From positions 62,001 through 126,000 of the forward strand of contig NZ_BMHP01000004.1 of assembly GCF_014641075.1 (NCBI RefSeq): a stretch of 64,000 nucleotides of DNA, given 5' to 3'. The DNA comes from Paenibacillus nasutitermitis. Its GTDB lineage: Bacteria; Bacillota; Bacilli; Paenibacillales; Paenibacillaceae. The translations under genes and the position numbers were made by a program. The notes under the pieces were generated by a model, which saw only the letters and a list, made by a program, of their open reading frames with translations, did not search any database and had not been told where the DNA came from. Each line of letters starts with the position of its first letter. Position 1 is the first letter of the stretch. Below are positions 17,646 through 26,726 of this stretch, piece by piece.

Positions 17646-18647
17646 ATGGAGGCGTTGGTTTATCAAGGACCGGAGCATATCACGCTGGAGGAATTGGATA
17701 TTCCGGTTCCCGGGGCGGATGAGGTTCTTATTGAAGTAAGATCGGTCGGTATTTGCGGCAGTGAGCTGGAAGGTTATATGGGACATAGCAGCATCAGGGT
17801 TGCACCTTTGGTCATGGGGCATGAATTCTGCGGCCATATTGTGAAGCTGGGAGCGAACACGGGCAGCTTGTCCATCGGCGCGAAAGTGGTGGTCAACCCG
17901 CTGATCGCCTGCGGCATCTGCGACCACTGTCTTGCCGGCAAACAAAATGTTTGCCGCAGCAGACGCATTATCGGCATTCATCGCCCCGGCGCTTTCGCCC
18001 GGTTCGTCACCGCGCCGGCAGCCAACGTGCTGCCGGTTCCGGAGGAACTGGACAGCTCGCTGGCTTCCCTGGCGGAGCCGCTTGCTGTATCCATTCACGC
18101 GGTGAAGCTGGGCGTACAGCCGCTGGAAGAGGTGCTGATCTTCGGCGCAGGACCCATCGGACTGCTGACTCTCCAGGCGGCCCGCCATATGGGAGCCGGG
18201 CGAATCACGCTGGTGGACCTTCAGGCCTCCCGGCTGGAGCATGCGGCCAAGCTGGGAGCGGCCGTCATCCACCCGGGCGAGCTGGAGAAACGGTGGTCCG
18301 GGCTGTTTCCACAGGGGATAGACGTCATCATCGATTGTGTCGGCGTCCAGCCGACGCGCGAGCAGGCGATGAGGCTCGTCAACCCCGGCGGCCGAATTAT
18401 TATGGTTGGTCTGGGGCAGCAGGTAAGCAGCCTGCCGGTCAATGATCTGGTCAGGCAGGAGATCGCGCTGCTGGGCTCCTATACGTATTCGGACCAGGAC
18501 TTCCGGCAGGCGCTGGAGCTGATCCAGTCGGGACGGATTACGACAGAGGGCTGGACCCGGAGCCGGAAACTGTCTGAAGGACCGGCCGCTTTCCGTGAGC
18601 TGGTAGACGGCAGAGCGGATGTGAGCAAAATTTTTCTGGTGCCATAA
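17646..18647 (+). CDS. Zinc-dependent medium-chain alcohol (polyol) dehydrogenase
   Basis: About 333 residues of the sorbitol/galactitol-1-phosphate dehydrogenase type. It has catalytic zinc ligands in GICGSE and GHEFCG, four structural-zinc cysteines in CGICDHCLAGKQNVC, and Rossmann motif FGAGPIGLLTLQAA with a following VDLQ that favours NAD. ATG 17646 is preferred to GTG 17634 because MEALVYQGPEH is the usual family start and AAAGGAT lies upstream. A gap of 250 bases separates it from the dehydrogenase before; no terminator with a T-run is seen, only a CCGGCAG/CTGCCGG dyad near 17440. Confidence 0.9.
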   Translation: MEALVYQGPEHITLEELDIPVPGADEVLIEVRSVGICGSELEGYMGHSSIRVAPLVMGHEFCGHIVKLGANTGSLSIGAKVVVNPLIACGICDHCLAGKQNVCRSRRIIGIHRPGAFARFVTAPAANVLPVPEELDSSLASLAEPLAVSIHAVKLGVQPLEEVLIFGAGPIGLLTLQAARHMGAGRITLVDLQASRLEHAAKLGAAVIHPGELEKRWSGLFPQGIDVIIDCVGVQPTREQAMRLVNPGGRIIMVGLGQQVSSLPVNDLVRQEIALLGSYTYSDQDFRQALELIQSGRITTEGWTRSRKLSEGPAAFRELVDGRADVSKIFLVP

Positions 18648-18684
18648 GCGGTTTTAAATCCATGCGGAAGGCGGTTGAAGCGTG

Positions 18685-19335
18685 ATGAACACGTTTATCG
18701 ATTTGTCATTGGATATTTATGAGGGCGCGCCTACGTTCGCCAATGATCCGGAATGCCATGTCACAGCCTATCACACCATTGATTCGCTGGGCTATAACAT
18801 GACCCAGCTCTCCATGAGCACACACCAGGGAACCCATCTGGATGCCCCCTTTCATTTTGTGAGAGCGGGCAAAACAGTCGAGCAGCTGGATTTGCACAAA
18901 TGCATCGGCGAGGCGCTGCTCGTTGATCTGTCCCACAAGCAGCCGAAGGAAGCGCTGCAGATTGCGGATTTTCTGCCCTATGAGGAAGGAATCGTCAAGG
19001 GGGCGAGGGTCATCTACCGGACCGACTGGGACCGGCAGTTTCCCCAGAAGCATTATTTCTCCGATTTTCCATATATGACGCTGGAGCTGGCCCAGTGGCT
19101 GGCCTCCCGGGAGATCGGCATGATCGGCATGGATGTGCCTACGCCGAATCCGGTGGACTTCGATCCTGTCCATCAGGCGCTGCTCGGCGCCGAGATTGTC
19201 ATTGTGGAGGGACTGGCCAATCTGGCGCAGATTCAAGCCAGCCGCTTCTTCTTCATGGCGGCGCCGCTGAAGATTGTTGGAAGGGACGGATCGCCGGTGC
19301 GGGCACTGGCGATGCTGGATGATGGAAGCCGGTAA
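18685..19335 (+). CDS. Cyclase-family (kynurenine-formamidase-like) hydrolase
   Basis: A 216-residue metal-dependent hydrolase of the cyclase/formamidase superfamily. The motif HQGTHLDAPFHF supplies the metal-binding His and Asp residues. A conserved MIGMDVPTPNPVD segment and the C-terminal ASRFFFMAAPLKIVGRDGSP follow. Family members hydrolyse N-formyl groups or lactone-like rings. In this operon a lactone or ring-opening step on an oxidised sugar is plausible, but that is inference. Start 18685 is chosen over GTG 18682. It is the last gene of the operon. Confidence 0.85.
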   Translation: MNTFIDLSLDIYEGAPTFANDPECHVTAYHTIDSLGYNMTQLSMSTHQGTHLDAPFHFVRAGKTVEQLDLHKCIGEALLVDLSHKQPKEALQIADFLPYEEGIVKGARVIYRTDWDRQFPQKHYFSDFPYMTLELAQWLASREIGMIGMDVPTPNPVDFDPVHQALLGAEIVIVEGLANLAQIQASRFFFMAAPLKIVGRDGSPVRALAMLDDGSR

Positions 19336-19367
19336 ACCATCCGTGTTTTGCGAATAATGCCTTAAAG

Positions 19368-19418
19368 AAGGGTGCGGTTTGAAGCTGCCGATTTGGCGGC
19401 CTTGCCGGACCCTTTTTT
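19368..19418 (+). terminator. Probable terminator of the rhamnosidase operon
   Basis: AAGGGT (19368-19373) pairs with ACCCTT (19409-19414) around an inner GCTGCC/GGCGGC stem, followed by a T-run at 19413-19418. Confidence 0.5.
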
Positions 19419-19484
19419 AATTATCTCTGTTAAATTTTTTTGACTAAGAAGAGAGACGTATGAACTTAGATGTCCCTTAAAGTT

Positions 19485-20009
19485 TTATTTTAATTCCCCT
19501 ATAAACCAAATTTCACCTTCATAGTGGTATCCAGCCTCATCAGTAATTACTTCTTTGAAACCTGATAGTTGCAAATCATCAGGAACAGATAATTTCCATT
19601 CCTTTTGAATGTTTCTGTTATCAGATAGATGAAGCCACCTTTGATATTCGTCATTCCTGTTAAAGAAATCTTTAAAATGGGAGTCACCTTTAAATATAAT
19701 AATTTGCGAACCCCATAAGTCAGGTAAATCAACTGCGACTACAACACGATATTGTTCTTTGTCATTTGGCTTCAATCCAATTAGATGTTCAGCTCTATCC
19801 AAAAGTGTTTGAATGCAGAGTCGTTTGATTTTTTTTGGTGTTTTGTCGGAATTTATAAAGTCTTGAGCAACTGGTAGGTGCAGATGCCAGTATCCATTGT
19901 AAAATTCTGTTGGGAACTCTAATGTATTTTCTTCAATTCTTTCAATCATTTTATTAGACTTCCGTTTAATTCCTCGGACTTTTTTCTCTCGCATACTATT
20001 TTTCCTCAT
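19485..20009 (-). CDS. DUF3916-type hypothetical protein
   Basis: A 174-residue protein with a strongly basic N-terminus (MREKKVRGIKRKSNKM). It contains a YNGYWHLHLPVAQ segment and a C-terminal EVITDEAGYHYEGEIWFIGE segment that I recall from DUF3916 proteins of Bacillus. No function is known for that family. No signal or membrane helix is present. It is AT-rich compared with both neighbours, which suggests recent acquisition, and it stands alone. No ribosome site stronger than GAGG-like is visible. Confidence 0.65.
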   Translation of the reverse strand: MRKNSMREKKVRGIKRKSNKMIERIEENTLEFPTEFYNGYWHLHLPVAQDFINSDKTPKKIKRLCIQTLLDRAEHLIGLKPNDKEQYRVVVAVDLPDLWGSQIIIFKGDSHFKDFFNRNDEYQRWLHLSDNRNIQKEWKLSVPDDLQLSGFKEVITDEAGYHYEGEIWFIGELK

Positions 20010-20215
20010 TTTTATTTATTTTAACTGAAGGTTCTAAGAAACCAGCTCAAAAAATGGTCGAGGTATATAGTTGCCACGCCCTTAAAACGGTCCATCCAGC
20101 CTTTGAGACGGCTCGTGCCTCGAGGCACGCATCTTCTAGCCGGCGGATGCCGTTCTGCAGAGGGCAATCACCTGCGTATCCAGCAGGGCGGAAGAATCGC
20201 CATCCTGCAACGGTT

Positions 20216-20809
20216 CTAATCATTTAATCCCTTTCCATTGAGAATCTGCTGCATATATTTTTGAACCCTGGACTCTCGGGTTTTGGGTTGTTTGGGTTCA
20301 GAGAAATAAAGCAAGTATGCTCTTTGCCGTCCCGGCGTCAATGCTTCAAAAGCCGTTTTCAAGGCAGGGATTTCAGCGAATTTATGTTGAAGTTCTTCAG
20401 CAATTTTGAATTCTGTATTCGTTTTAAAATTTACTTGCAAACCTGCTTTTTCAACTTCAATGGCTTCATAAATATAGGATCTCAAGATGGATTCCTTCTC
20501 AATAATTTCTTGCACATTGGTGAACCGAATCTGGCGCGCCGCCTGCACATTCTCCGTTTGCTGGATTAGAATCCCATGGGCATCCTGCAACAAGGCACCT
20601 TTGTGAAACAGAAGCGCACAATATTCTTTAAATCCATGGATGATAACGATGTTGTTGTTCTCAAACGTATAACAAGGATGCATCCACTTAAATTCTTCGG
20701 TCAGCTCACAGTCAAGAACGATCTTTCTTAGCTTCTCATATTCTTCCTTCCACTTTTTGGCCTTGCTAATAAATGCATCAACCTTAGGATTCATGCTGGT
20801 TGTCATCAA
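20216..20809 (-). CDS. YdeI/DUF1801-type protein
   Basis: About 197 residues. The N-terminal domain (NPKVDAFISKAKKWKEEYEKLRKIV, FKWMHPCYTFENNNIVIIHGFKEY) is the DUF1801/YdhG fold, also found in frataxin-like iron chaperones. The C-terminal YdeI segment has ALTPGRQRAYLLYFSEPKQPKTRESRVQKY, typical of bacteriocin-protection YdeI proteins. Its cellular role is uncertain. Start: MMTTSMNPKV, with AGGGTG upstream on the minus strand; the internal Met before NPKV is the alternative. It is a single gene. Confidence 0.8.
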   Translation of the reverse strand: MMTTSMNPKVDAFISKAKKWKEEYEKLRKIVLDCELTEEFKWMHPCYTFENNNIVIIHGFKEYCALLFHKGALLQDAHGILIQQTENVQAARQIRFTNVQEIIEKESILRSYIYEAIEVEKAGLQVNFKTNTEFKIAEELQHKFAEIPALKTAFEALTPGRQRAYLLYFSEPKQPKTRESRVQKYMQQILNGKGLND

Positions 20810-21037
20810 GGAACACCCTCTTCATCACATATTTCTGGATTGTCCCCATAATCTCTCCACAACCACCATTTGTCAACTCGGCGGCTAGCCCCAGTGCGCA
20901 TTACCCGGCCGGGCTGATGCGGCGTTGAGACGTTGCGTCGCTGCATGCCGGTGATGGCTATAAGCGCGGTCGTATGGCAAAAAAAGCGGATCAAAGAAAA
21001 AGGTTGATTCCGCATTCCATTCCGACCTATAATAAGT

Positions 21038-21105
21038 TAAGCGCTTTACTTATTGATAATTATACCTGGTTAGTTGTTAATGATATTAAATGGAATAAGC
21101 GCTTA
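21038..21105. promoter_or_regulatory. Paired AAGCGCTT operators in front of iolD
   Basis: The palindrome AAGCGCTT lies at 21039-21046 and 21097-21104, both inside a TAAGCGCTTA-like context, 58 bp centre to centre. TTGATA at 21053-21058 and a weak -10 lie between them. LacI-family proteins favour CG-centred palindromes of this type, so the LacI regulator at 28966 is the likely ligand and could loop the two sites. Confidence 0.55.
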
Positions 21106-21128
21106 ATCCAATTGCTGAGGAGGATCAT

Positions 21129-22988
21129 ATGAGTACTATCCGTTTGACGATGGCACAGGCTCTTTTGCGCTTTCTGGATAATCAATATCTTTCCATCGAT
21201 GGCGAAGAAACGAAATTTGTTGCCGGTGTGATGGGGATTTTCGGTCATGGCAATGTGACGGGGATCGGTGAAGCACTGGAGCGGAGCGCCGGCAGCCTGC
21301 AGTATATACAAGGAAAAAGCGAGCAGGGCATGGCCCATGCCGCAACCGCGTATGCCAAACAGAAGAACCGCAGGCAGATTTTCGCCTGTACCTCATCTAT
21401 CGGCCCGGGTGCTTTGAACATGGTGACGGCAGCCGGTACCGCTACGGTAAACCGTATCCCGCTGCTGCTGCTGCCCGGCGATAATTTTGCTTCCAGGCAG
21501 CCCGATCCGGTTCTGCAGCAGGTGGAAGTGGTCTGCGACTACACCGTTGCGGCTACGGACTGCTTCAAGCCGGTGAGCAAATATTGGGACCGGATCATCC
21601 GTCCCGAGCAGCTCATGAATGCAGCTCTGAATGCGATGAGGGTGCTGACGGATCCAGCCGAGACCGGCGCGGTTACGCTGGCGCTGCCGCAGGATGTCCA
21701 AGCGGAGGCTTATGATTATCCCGAGGCATTCTTTGGTAAGCGCATTCATTATATTGAAAGGCGCGTGCCGGACCGTGAATCGCTGGGACGTGCCGTGTCG
21801 TTGATCCGGTCCAAGCGGCGGCCACTCATTATTGCCGGGGGCGGAATCCGTTATGCTTCGGCTATGGAAGAGCTGCAAGCCTTCGCCGAATCGTTTGGCA
21901 TCCCCGTCGCGGAGACGCAAGCGGGCAAAGGCGTTTTGTCGTGGAAGCATCCTCTGAATGTCGGAGGGATTGGCGTGACGGGAGGGCTGGCAGCAAACAA
22001 ACTGGCCAAGACGGCGGATTTAATCATCGGCGTTGGAACCCGTTATTCGGACTTTACGACAGCATCGAAGTCTGCTTTCCATCCTGACGTGCAGGTTCTG
22101 AATATCAACATCAATGCGATGGACTCCGCTAAGCTTGGCGGGGCGGCGTTGACTGCGGATGCGAAGGAAGCCCTCTCGGTGCTGAAGGAACAACTGACGG
22201 CTGAGAGATATGCTGCCAATTACGGGGAAGAGATAACCATTCTGAGAACGGAATGGGAGAACGAGGTTGACAGACTGTACGGGCTCGAACGGGAAGACGG
22301 CCTTGCACAGACCCGCGCTCTGGGTGTAATCAATGAAACCGTCGGGGAAGATGCCGTTGTGGTGTGCGCCGCGGGCAGCCTGCCGGGCGATCTCCAGCGT
22401 CTGTGGCGCGTTGGCAGGCCGGGCGGCTACCACCTTGAATACGGGTTCTCCTGTATGGGGTATGAAGTCAGCGGGGCGTTCGGCGCCGCACTCGCGGAGA
22501 AGGACCGGGATGTCTACGCGCTTGTGGGAGACGGCAGTTATCTGATGCTGCACTCCGAGCTGGTTACAAGTCTCCAGGAAGGCCGGAAGCTTACGGTGCT
22601 GCTGTTCGACAATCATGGTTATCAGTGCATTCATAATTTGCAAAAGGGACATGGCAGTGACGGATTCGGCAATGAATTCCGCTACCGCGAGTCGCAAACA
22701 GGCCGTTATACGGGCGGATTCATGCCGATAGATTTTGCCGCTCATGCTCGCAGCCTGGGGGCCGCGGCCTACAAAGCGCAATCCGCGGAGGAGCTGCGCG
22801 AGGCGCTCCTTAAGGCGAAGGAAGAGACGGTCACGACGCTGATCGAAATCCCGGTTATTCCGGGAACGAATACCGACGGGTACGAGTCCTGGTGGAATGT
22901 GGGCATTCCGGCCGTTTCCGGGAGCGGCAAGGTGCTGGAAGCGCATGCGGAAATGCAGAAAATGCTGCGGACGGCAAAAGCTTATTGA
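21129..22988 (+). CDS. iolD: 3D-(3,5/4)-trihydroxycyclohexane-1,2-dione hydrolase
   Basis: A 619-residue thiamine-diphosphate enzyme that opens the ring of the diketo-inositol intermediate. The N-terminal PYR domain has the catalytic Glu in QGKSEQGMAHAATAYAKQ. The central domain has IIAGGGIRYA. The PP domain carries the ThDP/Mg motif GDGSYLMLHSE and the LFDNHGYQC segment typical of IolD. AGGAGG lies seven bases before the ATG. It is the first gene of the iol operon, behind the paired AAGCGCTT sites. Length and motifs match the family well. Confidence 0.95.
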   Translation: MSTIRLTMAQALLRFLDNQYLSIDGEETKFVAGVMGIFGHGNVTGIGEALERSAGSLQYIQGKSEQGMAHAATAYAKQKNRRQIFACTSSIGPGALNMVTAAGTATVNRIPLLLLPGDNFASRQPDPVLQQVEVVCDYTVAATDCFKPVSKYWDRIIRPEQLMNAALNAMRVLTDPAETGAVTLALPQDVQAEAYDYPEAFFGKRIHYIERRVPDRESLGRAVSLIRSKRRPLIIAGGGIRYASAMEELQAFAESFGIPVAETQAGKGVLSWKHPLNVGGIGVTGGLAANKLAKTADLIIGVGTRYSDFTTASKSAFHPDVQVLNININAMDSAKLGGAALTADAKEALSVLKEQLTAERYAANYGEEITILRTEWENEVDRLYGLEREDGLAQTRALGVINETVGEDAVVVCAAGSLPGDLQRLWRVGRPGGYHLEYGFSCMGYEVSGAFGAALAEKDRDVYALVGDGSYLMLHSELVTSLQEGRKLTVLLFDNHGYQCIHNLQKGHGSDGFGNEFRYRESQTGRYTGGFMPIDFAAHARSLGAAAYKAQSAEELREALLKAKEETVTTLIEIPVIPGTNTDGYESWWNVGIPAVSGSGKVLEAHAEMQKMLRTAKAY

Positions 22989-22993
22989 GCGCT

Positions 22994-23209
22994 AAGTACA
23001 AGAAAACTCAGCTTATGCTTCCGATGCGAGTTTTCTTGTTGCAGAGGAGCATATTCAAGGAAGTACAAGAAAACTCAGCTTATGCTTCCGGTGTGAGTTT
23101 TCTTGTTGCAGAGGAGCATATTCAAGGAAGTGCAAGAAAACTCAGCTTATGCTTCCGATGCGAGTTTTCTTGTTGCAGAGGAGCGTATTCAAGGAAGTAC
23201 AAGAAAACT
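22994..23209 (+). repeat. Tandem hairpin-repeat array 1 (3 x 67 bp plus a half unit) before iolE
   Basis: Three near-identical 67-bp units starting AAGTACAAGAAAACTCAGC are followed by a 15-base partial unit that runs into the iolE ribosome site. Each unit contains CAAGAAAACTC and GAGTTTTCTTG arms around a TATGCTTCCGATG loop, so each can fold as a hairpin. Differences between units are single bases, mainly purine changes. No T-run follows. Confidence 0.9.
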
Positions 23210-23225
23210 TTTAGGAGGTTACGTC

Positions 23226-24140
23226 ATGTCATTTCCTTTTCAATTAGGCGCCCATCCTATCAACTGGGTCGGCGAGGACGTGAAGGAGCATGGGGATGCA
23301 ACGGGCTATGAGCAGATCCTGGACGATATTCAGTCGCTGGGTCTGACGGGTACGGAGATGGGGCGCAAATATCCCAAGGATATCGCACTCCTGAAGAAGG
23401 AGCTGTCCCGGCGGAATATCCGGCTGGTTTCCCAGTGGAAATCGGTCCTGTTCTCGGATCCCGCCTACCGCCAAAGCGAGCTGAAAGCCTTCCGGGAGCA
23501 TGCCCAATTTCTGCAGGATATGGGCAGTACGGTCATCAGCACCTGCGAAATCGGCGGTTCCCAGCATTTTGACCCGAGACGCTCCTCCTCTGAGCGTGAG
23601 GTGCTCAGACTGGACGACGCCGGCTGGAGCAGTCTGGCGGAAGGATTGAACGCGGCCGGCCAAATCGCCCGGGAGTATGGGATGAAGCTGACTTATCACC
23701 ATCATGGAGGCACCGTGGTCGAACGTCCGGAGGAAATCGACAAGCTGATGGAGCTGACCGATCCGGCCTCCGTCTATCTGCTTTTTGATACGGGCCATGC
23801 ACTTTACGGCGGAGCCGATCCCCTGACGGTTCTGCGCAAGCATTATGACCGGATCGCTTACGTTCATCTCAAAGATGTCCGTATGGAGGAGCTTGAACGG
23901 GCCAGGGCCGGGCAATGCGATTTCATTACCTGTATCCGTAACGGGGTCTTTACGGTTCCTGGAGATGGCGTCATTGATTTCCGTCCGATTCTTGAAGAAC
24001 TGGTAGTCAGAAACTACAGCGGCTGGGCGATGCTTGAAGGAGAGCAGGATCCTGCTATTCATCCTGCTCGCGAGTATGCGGCCAAGGCGATTGCGTATCT
24101 GCAATCCATCCTGCCGGACGGGGCGGGTGGCCGGCGATGA
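23226..24140 (+). CDS. iolE: Myo-inosose-2 dehydratase
   Basis: A 304-residue TIM-barrel enzyme of the xylose-isomerase-like/AP-endonuclease-2 superfamily that dehydrates scyllo-inosose. Motifs are FQLGAHPINWVGED at the start, GTEMGRKYP, LTYHHHGGTVVE with metal-binding His residues, LLFDTGHALYGG and VHLKDVR. The ATG at 23226 follows TAGGAGG by seven bases; longer readings run into the repeat array and are rejected. It lies downstream of array 1 and overlaps iolC by ATGA. Confidence 0.95.
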   Translation: MSFPFQLGAHPINWVGEDVKEHGDATGYEQILDDIQSLGLTGTEMGRKYPKDIALLKKELSRRNIRLVSQWKSVLFSDPAYRQSELKAFREHAQFLQDMGSTVISTCEIGGSQHFDPRRSSSEREVLRLDDAGWSSLAEGLNAAGQIAREYGMKLTYHHHGGTVVERPEEIDKLMELTDPASVYLLFDTGHALYGGADPLTVLRKHYDRIAYVHLKDVRMEELERARAGQCDFITCIRNGVFTVPGDGVIDFRPILEELVVRNYSGWAMLEGEQDPAIHPAREYAAKAIAYLQSILPDGAGGRR

Positions 24141-25147
24141 GCGACGTTACCTTTCCCGCAGGAAGAAGCTTTGATTTTACGGCGATCGGCCGTCTCTGCG
24201 TCGATTTGAACGCCAATGAGATCAACCGTCCGATGGAAGAGACGATGAGCTTTACCAAATACGTCGGCGGTTCGCCGGCCAACATCACTATCGGAATGAG
24301 CCGGCTGGGCCTTCGAACGGCTTTCATCGGCAAGATCGCCGATGACGCCATGGGGAGGTTCATCACCGGCTATCTGGAGAAGAACGGAATCGACACGGCC
24401 AACGTGGTCACGGACAAGACGGGTGCGGTAACGGGACTTGCTTTTACGGAAATCAAAAGTCCAACCGACTGCAGCATTCTGATGTACCGGGACAACGCGG
24501 CCGACCTGAAGCTCAGCCCCTCCGAGGTGAACGAGGAATTGATCGCGGGGAGCAGCGTGCTGCTTATCTCGGGAACGGCGCTTGCGGCAAGCCCTTCCCG
24601 CGAGGCTGTTTTTCTGGCGCTCGACTATGCGCGAAAGCACGGGACGACAGTCGTATTCGATATCGATTACCGTCCGTATACGTGGAAATCGGCAGAGGAA
24701 ACCGCCGTCTACTATAATCTGGCGGCGGAGAAATGCGACATCATCATCGGCACGCGGGAAGAGTTCGACATGATGGAGCGGTTCGAGCCGAATCCGGAGC
24801 GAAGCGACCTGTTTACGGCCGCCAAATGGTTCAATTATTCCACCGGCATCGTCATTATTAAGCATGGCAAGGAAGGCTCCATCGCTTATACGCGGGATGG
24901 CGCGGAGCATCGGGCCAAGTCCTATCCGGCCAAAGTGGTGAAGACCTTCGGCGCAGGCGATTCCTATGCGGCGGGTTTCTTATACGGCATTCTGTCCGGC
25001 TGGAGTATCGAGCGGAGCATGGAATACGGCAGCGCTGCGGCATGCATCGTAATCTCCAGCCACAGCTGCTCGGACGCCATGCCTACCGCCGAGCAGGTCG
25101 ATACCTATATCGAGCGCTGCAACCGCGGCGAAATTACGGCAAACTGA
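24137..25147 (+). CDS. iolC: 5-dehydro-2-deoxygluconokinase
   Basis: A 336-residue PfkB-family sugar kinase. It phosphorylates 2-deoxy-5-keto-gluconate in inositol catabolism. The N-terminal GRLCVDLNANEINRPMEE with YVGGSPANITIGMSRLG is characteristic of IolC. The second PfkB signature is KTFGAGDSYAAGF with the catalytic Asp. The start overlaps the iolE stop (ATGA), so translation is coupled. IolC products also act as inducers for inositol regulators in Bacillus, so it may supply the effector here too. Confidence 0.95.
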   Translation: MSDVTFPAGRSFDFTAIGRLCVDLNANEINRPMEETMSFTKYVGGSPANITIGMSRLGLRTAFIGKIADDAMGRFITGYLEKNGIDTANVVTDKTGAVTGLAFTEIKSPTDCSILMYRDNAADLKLSPSEVNEELIAGSSVLLISGTALAASPSREAVFLALDYARKHGTTVVFDIDYRPYTWKSAEETAVYYNLAAEKCDIIIGTREEFDMMERFEPNPERSDLFTAAKWFNYSTGIVIIKHGKEGSIAYTRDGAEHRAKSYPAKVVKTFGAGDSYAAGFLYGILSGWSIERSMEYGSAAACIVISSHSCSDAMPTAEQVDTYIERCNRGEITAN

Positions 25148-25229
25148 CGAGAGCAGACCGCGGGCGATCTTCGAGGTCCTTCTGGATGCAACCTTGTTCA
25201 ACATCATCTACGGAAATGGGGAGACATAC

Positions 25230-26675
25230 ATGACACAGACGCTTAAAAACTGGATCGGCGGCGAATGGATCGCCGCGACTGCCAAGGGAACCGAGGACGT
25301 CTATAATCCGGCCACGGAAGAAGTGCTGGTGAAGGTGCCGCTTTCCGTACAAGCGGATGTCGATTTGGCGGTTCAGGCGGCGAAGCAGGCTTTTCCCGCC
25401 TGGAGCCGCACGGCTGTACCGCGCCGTGCGCGCATATTGTTCAAATATCAGCAGCTTCTGGTGGACCATTGGGAAGAACTCGCGAAGCTGGTCACGCTGG
25501 AGAATGGTAAAAGCTACAGCGAGGCATACGGTGAAGTGCTCCGGGGCATCGAATGCGTCGAATTTGCCGCCGGTGCGCCATCCCTCATGATGGGCAAGCA
25601 GCTGCCGGACATCGCAACGAACCTGGAATCCGGCATGTACCGGTATCCGATCGGCGTTGTGGGCGGCATCACGCCATTTAACTTCCCGATGATGGTGCCC
25701 TGCTGGATGTTCCCGCTGGCTATTGCCTGCGGAAACACCTTTGTGCTGAAGCCGTCCGAGCGGACGCCGCAGCTGGCCTGCCGGCTGGCCGAGCTGTTCC
25801 ATGAAGCGGGACTGCCCGGCGGCGTGCTCAATATTGTGCATGGTGCCCGCGATGTCGTGAACGGCATTCTGGAGCACAAGGACATTCAGGCTGTTTCTTT
25901 TGTCGGCTCGCAGCCTGTTGCCGAGTATGTGTATACGACGGCTTCGAAGCACGGCAAAAGAGTGCAGGCGCTGGCAGGCGCCAAAAATCATTCCATTGTG
26001 CTCCCCGACGCCGATCTTGACCTTGCTGTGAAGGAAATCGTCAACGCCGCTTTCGGCTCGGCGGGCGAGCGCTGCATGGCTTGCGCGGTCGTTGTCGCTG
26101 TCGGCGAAATCGGGGATGAGCTTGTCCGGAGACTGACGGATGCCGCAGACCGTCTGATTATTGGGAACGGTTTGAACGAAGGCACCTTCCTGGGACCGGT
26201 TATCCGGGCGCCGCATAAGGACCGGACCCTCCATTATATTGAATCCGGAGAATCCGAAGGTGGCATGCTGGTCCGGGATGGGCGCAAGGACGCAGCGGCA
26301 GACGGACAGGGATATTTTATCGGCCCTACCGTGTTCGACAAGGTCAGCTCGGAGATGAAAATCTGGAAGGACGAAATATTTGCCCCGGTTCTCTCGGTGA
26401 TGAGAGCCGATACGCTGGAAGAGGCGATCGAAATAGCCAACCGCTCGGAGCTTGCCAACGGCGCCTGCCTGTTTACGCAGAACGGCAGCAGCGTACGCCA
26501 GTTCCGGGAGACGATTGATGCGGGCATGCTGGGCATTAATCTGGGCGTCCCGGCCCCGATGGCTTTCTTTCCTTTCTCGGGCTGGAAAAAATCGTTTTAC
26601 GGGGATCTGCATGCCAATGGCAGCGATGGCGTTGAGTTTTATACACGCAAAAAAATGGTAACCGCCCGCTGGTAG
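25230..26675 (+). CDS. iolA: Methylmalonate-semialdehyde dehydrogenase (CoA-acylating)
   Basis: A 481-residue aldehyde dehydrogenase, also known as MmsA, which converts malonate semialdehyde to acetyl-CoA at the end of the inositol route. Diagnostic features are the family-specific GAKNHSIVLPDADL, the catalytic Cys in GERCMACAVVVA, NFPMMVPCWMFP and the C-terminal GWKKSFYGDLHANG. ATG 25230 follows GGGGAGA by five bases; upstream codons do not match. An 80-base gap separates it from iolC. Confidence 0.95.
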   Translation: MTQTLKNWIGGEWIAATAKGTEDVYNPATEEVLVKVPLSVQADVDLAVQAAKQAFPAWSRTAVPRRARILFKYQQLLVDHWEELAKLVTLENGKSYSEAYGEVLRGIECVEFAAGAPSLMMGKQLPDIATNLESGMYRYPIGVVGGITPFNFPMMVPCWMFPLAIACGNTFVLKPSERTPQLACRLAELFHEAGLPGGVLNIVHGARDVVNGILEHKDIQAVSFVGSQPVAEYVYTTASKHGKRVQALAGAKNHSIVLPDADLDLAVKEIVNAAFGSAGERCMACAVVVAVGEIGDELVRRLTDAADRLIIGNGLNEGTFLGPVIRAPHKDRTLHYIESGESEGGMLVRDGRKDAAADGQGYFIGPTVFDKVSSEMKIWKDEIFAPVLSVMRADTLEEAIEIANRSELANGACLFTQNGSSVRQFRETIDAGMLGINLGVPAPMAFFPFSGWKKSFYGDLHANGSDGVEFYTRKKMVTARW

Positions 26676-26726
26676 CCAGCGAAATTCCCGGCGGAAGAAA
26701 GAATGAAGTGGTTGGAGCGGAGGACG

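Noticed and set aside
22994..23209. Possible CRISPR array
   Set aside because: Units of 67 bp are contiguous with no unique spacers and no cas genes; they are tandem repeats.
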